Positions 48,381 to 52,834 of a DNA stretch of 52,834 nt are shown here, piece by piece. Positions within the stretch are counted from its first letter, which is position 1; the number at the start of each line of letters is the position of its first letter. Origin of the DNA: CAZHZT01 sp964537285 (GTDB taxonomy: Bacteria > Bacteroidota > Bacteroidia > Chitinophagales > Saprospiraceae); the NCBI GenBank assembly GCA_964537285.1, contig CAZHZT010000028.1:1-52834 (forward strand), in the 5' to 3' direction. The notes under the pieces are model-generated. The model was not told the origin of the DNA, ran no database searches, and saw nothing but the letters and a program-made list of their open reading frames with translations. A program made the translations under genes and the position numbers.

Positions 48381-50830
48381 TCCTTCTTCACATATTTATC
48401 CATCCACTCCGTCATTTCCCACATCATGTGTAGTATGGATTCTTTTCCCCGATATCCATGACTTTCATGTGGTAACTTAACCAATCTCACTACAGCTCCA
48501 TGGCCTTTGAGTGCGGCATAGTAACGTTCGCTTTGAAGCGGAAAAGTGCCAGAATTATTATCGGCTTCTCCATGGATCAGGAGTAAGGGAGAATTGACCT
48601 TATCTGCATGCATGAAAGGAGACATTTTAAAATAAATTTCCGGGGCCTGCCAGAAGGTGCGTTCTTCCGACTGGAAACCAAAGGGAGTTAGAGTCCTGTT
48701 ATAGGCTCCGCTTCTTGCAATACCTGCAGCAAACAGATTTGTATGAGCTAGCAGGTTGGCTGTCATAAATGCTCCGTAGGAGTGACCGCCAACCGCAATT
48801 CTGTCCGGGTCTGCGACTTTCATTTCGACCAATTTATTAATAGCAGCTTCTGCACCGGCGCTAAGTTGTTCGACAAAAGTTTCATTCGGTTCCTCATCAC
48901 CTTCTCCAATTATAGGCATGCCGAAATCGTCAAAAACAGCATAGCCGTGGAGCACCCAGTAAATAGGAGACCCCCAGTAAAGACGAATGAACTCGTAAGG
49001 AGAATCCGTTACCTGTCCGGCTGCATCAGCACTTTTAAACTCTTTTGGGTAAGCCCACATTAATACGGGGAGTGGTCCATCCTGCTCGCGATCATAACCA
49101 GGGGGCAGATATAAGGTTCCTGTTAGTTCGACGCCATCGTTTCTTGAGTATTTTACAAACTCTTTTTGGACATCTTTAAGTGTTTCATAAGGATTAGGGA
49201 AAGAGGTGAGCTGAGTGAGTTTATCTTTTTGGAGATCTCTTATGAAGTAGTTTGGAGGTTCTTCACGAGATTCTCTTCGGGTTATTACAGAACCTTTATC
49301 CGGATCAATGACAGATATTGGGTATTCATAATAAGGAGCTTCGGATCGCCACAACCTCTTGGTTTGCCCGGTTTCCACATTAAACTCATCGACAAAAGGC
49401 CTGTTTCCTTCCGTTGAGGCGCCTGTACCTGTCAGGAAAAGCATCTTCTTTGATTCATCCATTAGAAGTACAGGGAAGCCATATTCATTTTGTTCTACTT
49501 CGAAATCCCCCGGATCATTGTAGCTATCCTCCCAGGAACGATCAAAAATGGTCTTTTTACTGTTCAGTGGTTTGTCTGGAGCCCAACTGGAAGTAATTAC
49601 CTGCCGGTTACTCCATTGCCACTCCTGGGCAATAGCAATGTTTTCATTGCCCCATGTTACGCCACCATATCGAAGCGCAAATTCAATGGAGGCTTCCGGG
49701 CTCCCGTTAAATGGAGCTTTGAGTGAATACATTTTATCCCTAATTTTCACCTCTTTTTTGGGGTCTCCACCGTCTTGAGCTTCTACCCAATAGATCGTTG
49801 CGGGTTGATCTGCTCTCCATTCGAAGCTACGCGGTCCTTTTCTGACTGAGCCGAAACCGATAGGGAGATTTTCTGCTGCCGGGATTTCTGCCAAAGTTTT
49901 CACCAATTCCCCTTTTTGATTAAAAATTTCCACATCGAAAGGGAATCGACTGTATGGAACAATGTACGAAAATGGTTTTTTTACCCTGCTTATCATCATA
50001 TAGTTCCCATCCGGAGAAGGGCTGAGGCTTCGTATGATTCCCGGTTCTGCAAATGATTGGGATGCGCCGCTTTCTACGTCGAGAAGTACCAGCTGACTTG
50101 TGGTATAGTATTCAAATAATTGTTCATCGAATTTATTTTTCAATAAATCCTGGTAAGTACGGACAGGAGCGGATTTTCCCAGGTTTTCCTGAACGACGGG
50201 GCCTGTTGGAGTGCTCGGAGGTGCCGGAGGTTCTTTCCTATTGGGTAGTATGGATTTGTAGATAAGGTCTTTACCATTTGATAGCCAATCGTATGGGAGG
50301 CCGCCGGTAGCATCATTGATGATGGGGTCCGTAAACTTTTTGGCAGTTTGAGATAACAGATCCGCAATCCAAAGTTCTAGTCCGTCCTGCTTTGCGACGG
50401 TAAAGGCAATTCGACGACTGTCAGGAGACCAGCTTACATTTTGGATTCGTGCATTTTGAGGTATTCCCTTTATTTGAAAACTTGTTTGTTTCTTAAGGTT
50501 CTTAACTTTCAGTTCCGTAAAGTATGAACCACGGCTTGATCCATTGTTTTTGGGATTAATCCTGATGCCTCCAAGCCGTAGCTCCTCTTGAGCCACCTCT
50601 TCTATGGAAGGCAAACTAGGGCGCTCTAATAAAAGCATCCATTCGTGATTGGCACTAATGCTTACTCCCGGGGTAGGAGGAGCTTCTACGAGTTTCGTTA
50701 AAGCTGAAGGTGGTTTTTGATAACTCAAATCTTTTTGTGAAATAAGAACTGTTGTACTCATAGTAAAAATTAAAAGTGGTAGCAATAACCAGCTTGACAA
50801 AGTCCAAAAATTTTTTTTATTGTAATTCAT
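48368..50830 (-). CDS. S9 family peptidase, glutamyl-endopeptidase-like
   Basis: The start is set at 50830 (MNYNKKNFWTLSSWLLLPLL), which begins with a signal peptide; the longer ORF runs into the divergent promoter region. The 820-residue product has an N-terminal beta-propeller (IQNVSWSPDSRRIAFTVAK and similar) and a C-terminal alpha/beta hydrolase domain. The catalytic Ser is S684 in GGHSYGAF, the Asp lies in LLLIHGEADNNSGTFP, and the His in LPHESHGYRGKES. The early segment PPTPGVSISANHEWMLLLERPSLP with RLGGIRINPKNN resembles the S9D glutamyl endopeptidase (plant CGEP) family. Probably a periplasmic or exported peptide hydrolase. Confidence 0.88.
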   Translation of the reverse strand: MNYNKKNFWTLSSWLLLPLLIFTMSTTVLISQKDLSYQKPPSALTKLVEAPPTPGVSISANHEWMLLLERPSLPSIEEVAQEELRLGGIRINPKNNGSSRGSYFTELKVKNLKKQTSFQIKGIPQNARIQNVSWSPDSRRIAFTVAKQDGLELWIADLLSQTAKKFTDPIINDATGGLPYDWLSNGKDLIYKSILPNRKEPPAPPSTPTGPVVQENLGKSAPVRTYQDLLKNKFDEQLFEYYTTSQLVLLDVESGASQSFAEPGIIRSLSPSPDGNYMMISRVKKPFSYIVPYSRFPFDVEIFNQKGELVKTLAEIPAAENLPIGFGSVRKGPRSFEWRADQPATIYWVEAQDGGDPKKEVKIRDKMYSLKAPFNGSPEASIEFALRYGGVTWGNENIAIAQEWQWSNRQVITSSWAPDKPLNSKKTIFDRSWEDSYNDPGDFEVEQNEYGFPVLLMDESKKMLFLTGTGASTEGNRPFVDEFNVETGQTKRLWRSEAPYYEYPISVIDPDKGSVITRRESREEPPNYFIRDLQKDKLTQLTSFPNPYETLKDVQKEFVKYSRNDGVELTGTLYLPPGYDREQDGPLPVLMWAYPKEFKSADAAGQVTDSPYEFIRLYWGSPIYWVLHGYAVFDDFGMPIIGEGDEEPNETFVEQLSAGAEAAINKLVEMKVADPDRIAVGGHSYGAFMTANLLAHTNLFAAGIARSGAYNRTLTPFGFQSEERTFWQAPEIYFKMSPFMHADKVNSPLLLIHGEADNNSGTFPLQSERYYAALKGHGAVVRLVKLPHESHGYRGKESILHMMWEMTEWMDKYVKKENKP

Positions 50831-50892
50831 ACCCAGCGTGGATTTTTTATTAGACTTTTTTAAGACATATCGCAGAAAAATAAATAAAATTA

Positions 50893-51960
50893 TTGAAAAA
50901 TAAAATTTCATTTCTGATTGCTCCACTCAACTGGGGGCTTGGGCACGCGGGAAGATGTATTCCCATTATCCACGCATTGCTAGATAAAGGCGCAGAGGTT
51001 CAAATTGCCTCGGATGGGCGTGCCCTCGAATTGCTTTGCAAGGAATTTCCGCAGCTCAAATATCGAGAAATTCCTTCCTACAATATCAGGTATTTCAGCC
51101 GTCATATGTGGCTAAATTTAATGTGGCAAGGCCCCAGAATAATAGCAGCTATTGATCAGGAAAACCTTTTTTTAAAAAAAATAATTGATAAAGAAAAAAT
51201 CGACGTGCTTATCTCTGATAACCGTCTAGGTTTTTACAACAATAAGGTCCAAAGTGTTTATATTACTCATCAATGGAATATTCATACATTGAATCCATTG
51301 GCTTCATGGGGTATTAATGCCATTCACAGGAAGTTTATTAAAAAGTTCGATATAGTGTGGATTCCTGATGTGCCTGACTTCCCTGGCTTAGCCGGTCAGC
51401 TTTCTCACGATAATTTAGTTGGAAATATCAGATACATTGGCAGTCTATCCAGACTTCAATTAAGCCTTGAGGCCGTTAAATACAAAGCTGCCGTTGTTTT
51501 ATCGGGGCCTGAGCCCCAAAGGACGATGCTTGAGAAAAGAGTTTTAAGTGATTTACAACAACTAAGCGGAAACTTTGTAGTGGTTGGAGGTAGAACCGAA
51601 TCCGATAACAGGGATATTAGAAGGGAAAAAAACATAAAGTATTTTCCTTTTTTGCTGTACAAGGATCTTAATCGAATAATGTTAGAAAGTGAGGTAATAA
51701 TTTGCCGTTCAGGATATAGCTCTATAATGGATCTATATGCTTTGAAGAAGAAAGCTTTACTCATTCCAACTCCCGGGCAAAGAGAGCAAGAGTATCTTGC
51801 AAACATACATGAAAGCTTAGGGCCTTTTGTTGTTCAACAACAGAGTAAGTTGAATATTTCTGAAGGGCTTAGAGCGCTAGAGGCCATGGAGCCGAAATTT
51901 AAAGTTGAATTGCCGGAAGGCCTGTTGGATCAGGCAATTGATCCGTTTTTTACCCGTTAA
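50893..51960 (+). CDS. MurG-like (GT28-type) glycosyltransferase
   Basis: A 355-residue GT-B-fold protein. The start is a TTG at 50893, reading MKNKISFLIAPLNWGLGHAGRC; the motif APLNWGLGHAGRCIPIIHALLD is the N-terminal glycine-rich loop of MurG/MGDG-synthase relatives. The C-terminal half has VVVGGRTESDNRD, YFPFLLYKDLNRIMLESEVIICRSGYSSIMDLYALKKKALLIPTPGQREQEYLA, the nucleotide-sugar-binding region of this group. It probably transfers a hexose or N-acetylhexosamine to a lipid or glycan at the inner membrane; donor and acceptor are unknown. It is divergent from the S9 peptidase, and its last 11 bases overlap the end of pth. Confidence 0.8.
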   Translation: MKNKISFLIAPLNWGLGHAGRCIPIIHALLDKGAEVQIASDGRALELLCKEFPQLKYREIPSYNIRYFSRHMWLNLMWQGPRIIAAIDQENLFLKKIIDKEKIDVLISDNRLGFYNNKVQSVYITHQWNIHTLNPLASWGINAIHRKFIKKFDIVWIPDVPDFPGLAGQLSHDNLVGNIRYIGSLSRLQLSLEAVKYKAAVVLSGPEPQRTMLEKRVLSDLQQLSGNFVVVGGRTESDNRDIRREKNIKYFPFLLYKDLNRIMLESEVIICRSGYSSIMDLYALKKKALLIPTPGQREQEYLANIHESLGPFVVQQQSKLNISEGLRALEAMEPKFKVELPEGLLDQAIDPFFTR

Positions 51961-52510
51961 ATTGGCTCATGGTCCTGCCAAGTCCAATAGTTCCAAAGCT
52001 TTTAATTGTGTCAGAAGCTTTTTTAATAATTTCCGGGAGTTGTTCATATTCCTCATCCGACCATTCACTCAATACATAGTCTGCTTGTCTTCCTTTAGGA
52101 AAATCGCTGCCAATTCCAATTCTTAGGCGAGCATATTTATTGCCTCCGCACATTTGGTCGATATCTTTCAATCCGTTATGGCCACCATCGCTTCCTTTGC
52201 CTCGTAGCCGCTGAGTGCCAAAGGGCAGGTTAAGGTCATCGAGAATGACCAGCAGGTTCTCTTTGTTAATTTTTTCCGCTTGAAGCCAGTAACGCACGGC
52301 CTTACCGCTCCGGTTCATGTAGGTACTGGGCTTTAAGAGTACAAAGGTCCGCCCTTTGTGCTTGAATTTGGCAACATCTCCCAGTTGTTCTGTTGAGAAC
52401 GATACCTCGAATTCTTTCGCCAGTGCTTCGACAACGTCGAAGCCTATATTGTGTCGTGTGTGTTGGTATTCTTCTCCGATATTACCTAAACCCACGATCA
52501 AATATTTCAT
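51950..52510 (-). CDS. pth: Peptidyl-tRNA hydrolase
   Basis: A 186-residue bacterial-type Pth that frees tRNA from drop-off peptidyl-tRNA. N10 and catalytic H20 are in VGLGNIGEEYQHTRHNIGF. N68-equivalent is in KPSTYMNRSGKAV, the acid in VILDDLNLPFG, and the substrate-binding loop is GKGSDGGHNGLKDI. Length and motifs are complete. The gene is tail-to-tail with the MurG-like gene and overlaps it by 11 bases. A possible minus-strand -7 element TATTTTTG reads leftward at 52638-52631, without a clear -33 partner. Confidence 0.97.
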   Translation of the reverse strand: MKYLIVGLGNIGEEYQHTRHNIGFDVVEALAKEFEVSFSTEQLGDVAKFKHKGRTFVLLKPSTYMNRSGKAVRYWLQAEKINKENLLVILDDLNLPFGTQRLRGKGSDGGHNGLKDIDQMCGGNKYARLRIGIGSDFPKGRQADYVLSEWSDEEYEQLPEIIKKASDTIKSFGTIGLGRTMSQFNG

Positions 52511-52688
52511 AATTATTAGAAGTTAATGAGGTTATCCAACAAGTGATTCATTGCCTTAGAAGATTAAAGTCTAATGAATTCCTTTTAGGACAACTTTCAA
52601 AAGTTAATCACCTAAATTTTAGAACGGGTGCAAAAATAAATAAAATACCAATTTTTACCTATTTTGGTTCCAGGAGTTAAATATTCTC

Positions 52689-52718
52689 GTTCTTTGATAA
52701 ATTGCGTGGAACTTCAAA
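52689..52718 (-). repeat. Half of a family A element, copy A10
   Basis: CGTTCTTTGATAAATTGCGT followed by GGAACTTCAAA is one full outer arm plus the start of the inner arm. The sequence switches at 52716-52718 into the family C palindrome C4, so the other half is lost or replaced. Confidence 0.75.
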
Positions 52719-52755
52719 CATGAGTCATCCCGAATTTTCGGGATGACTCATGTTT
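52716..52755. repeat. Family C hairpin, copy C4
   Basis: A perfect 40-bp palindrome, AAACATGAGTCATCCCGAA and complement, nearly identical to C2. It abuts the truncated family A copy A10. Confidence 0.82.
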
Positions 52756-52792
52756 GTAAAAAATCTTTACATAGTTCTTTTAATCAAGGCTT

Positions 52793-52834
52793 TATCTACT
52801 TTTTTCTTGATAAAAAAGTAGCAAAAAATCAAGG
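52793..52834. repeat. Hairpin and repeat-like sequence at the window edge
   Basis: CTACTTTTTTCTTGATAAAAAAGTAG forms a 10-bp stem, followed by CAAAAAATCAAGG, which also pairs with CTTGAT upstream. I recall similar CTTGATxAAAAAGTAGCAAAAAATCAAG sequences between genes of other Bacteroidota, but I cannot verify this here, and the copy is cut by the window end. Confidence 0.45.

Overview
The window looks like chromosomal DNA of a gliding-type Bacteroidota, most likely a marine or aquatic member of Cytophagales or a neighbouring order. The reasons are: gldE and gldD beside mutY and ssb, a DUF5723 outer-membrane barrel, PKD, PA14 and chitobiase-like secreted modules, weak Shine-Dalgarno signals, and promoters of the Bacteroidota type (TTTG, 19 bases, TAnnTTTG) ahead of atpD and aspS. 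I saw no rRNA, tRNA, CRISPR array, phage genes or transposase gene. Layout: 0.5-3.1 kb, an acetyltransferase and a methionine-salvage trio (mtnB, mtnD, mtnC). 3.3-5.8 kb, a secreted unknown, a membrane protein with an in-frame stop, and a probable EAD11-plus-putAbiC phage-abortive-infection gene. 6.2-8.9 kb, a two-CBM20 MalQ. 9.3-14.9 kb, cell-surface proteins (PKD lipoprotein, purple-acid-type phosphatase, DUF5723 barrel, large lipoprotein). 15.0-16.4 kb, a beta-CASP RNase. 17.0-18.8 kb, atpD-atpC. 18.9-25.0 kb, an acyltransferase, a radical SAM enzyme, a pseudouridine synthase, a thioredoxin-TPR protein, scpA and a sodium symporter. 25.3-28.5 kb, a cyclic-nucleotide-type sensor kinase with a response regulator fused to a thioredoxin-reductase-like flavoprotein. 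29.0-33.6 kb, membrane proteins and a broken lipocalin-like gene. 33.9-40.2 kb, a 2OG oxygenase, tatA, galE, cysQ, a glycosyltransferase, paaG and paaH. 40.6-46.4 kb, an ECF sigma factor, mutY, ssb, gldE, gldD and a glycosyltransferase. 46.5-52.5 kb, aspS, an S9 glutamyl-endopeptidase-like protease, a MurG-like glycosyltransferase and pth. The most striking content is between the genes. At least six families of short, non-coding, palindromic elements (40-280 bp) occupy most intergenic gaps. Family A (about 111 bp, ends AGTTCTTTGAC and GTCAAAGAACG, a long hairpin with a conserved loop) occurs at ten loci. Five copies have perfect 8-bp target-site duplications. One copy (33239-33349) interrupts a coding sequence, and removing it with one duplication restores the frame exactly. 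Two others sit where neighbouring genes originally overlapped and now supply the upstream gene's stop codon. Family B (about 150-171 bp) has 9-bp duplications. Family E (160 bp) has a 5-bp duplication. Family G (280 bp) sits at a CTAG that is part of the ssb stop codon, and its 13-base end CTAGTGCTTCAGG recurs at unrelated loci, including inside the loops of two family A copies. Families C and D and several unique perfect palindromes (76 bp and 62 bp) complete the set. I interpret these as MITE-like elements moved in trans by transposases outside this window, some now serving as terminators or operon spacers. That is inference from sequence structure; family assignments and protein functions are by motif recognition only, with no database search.
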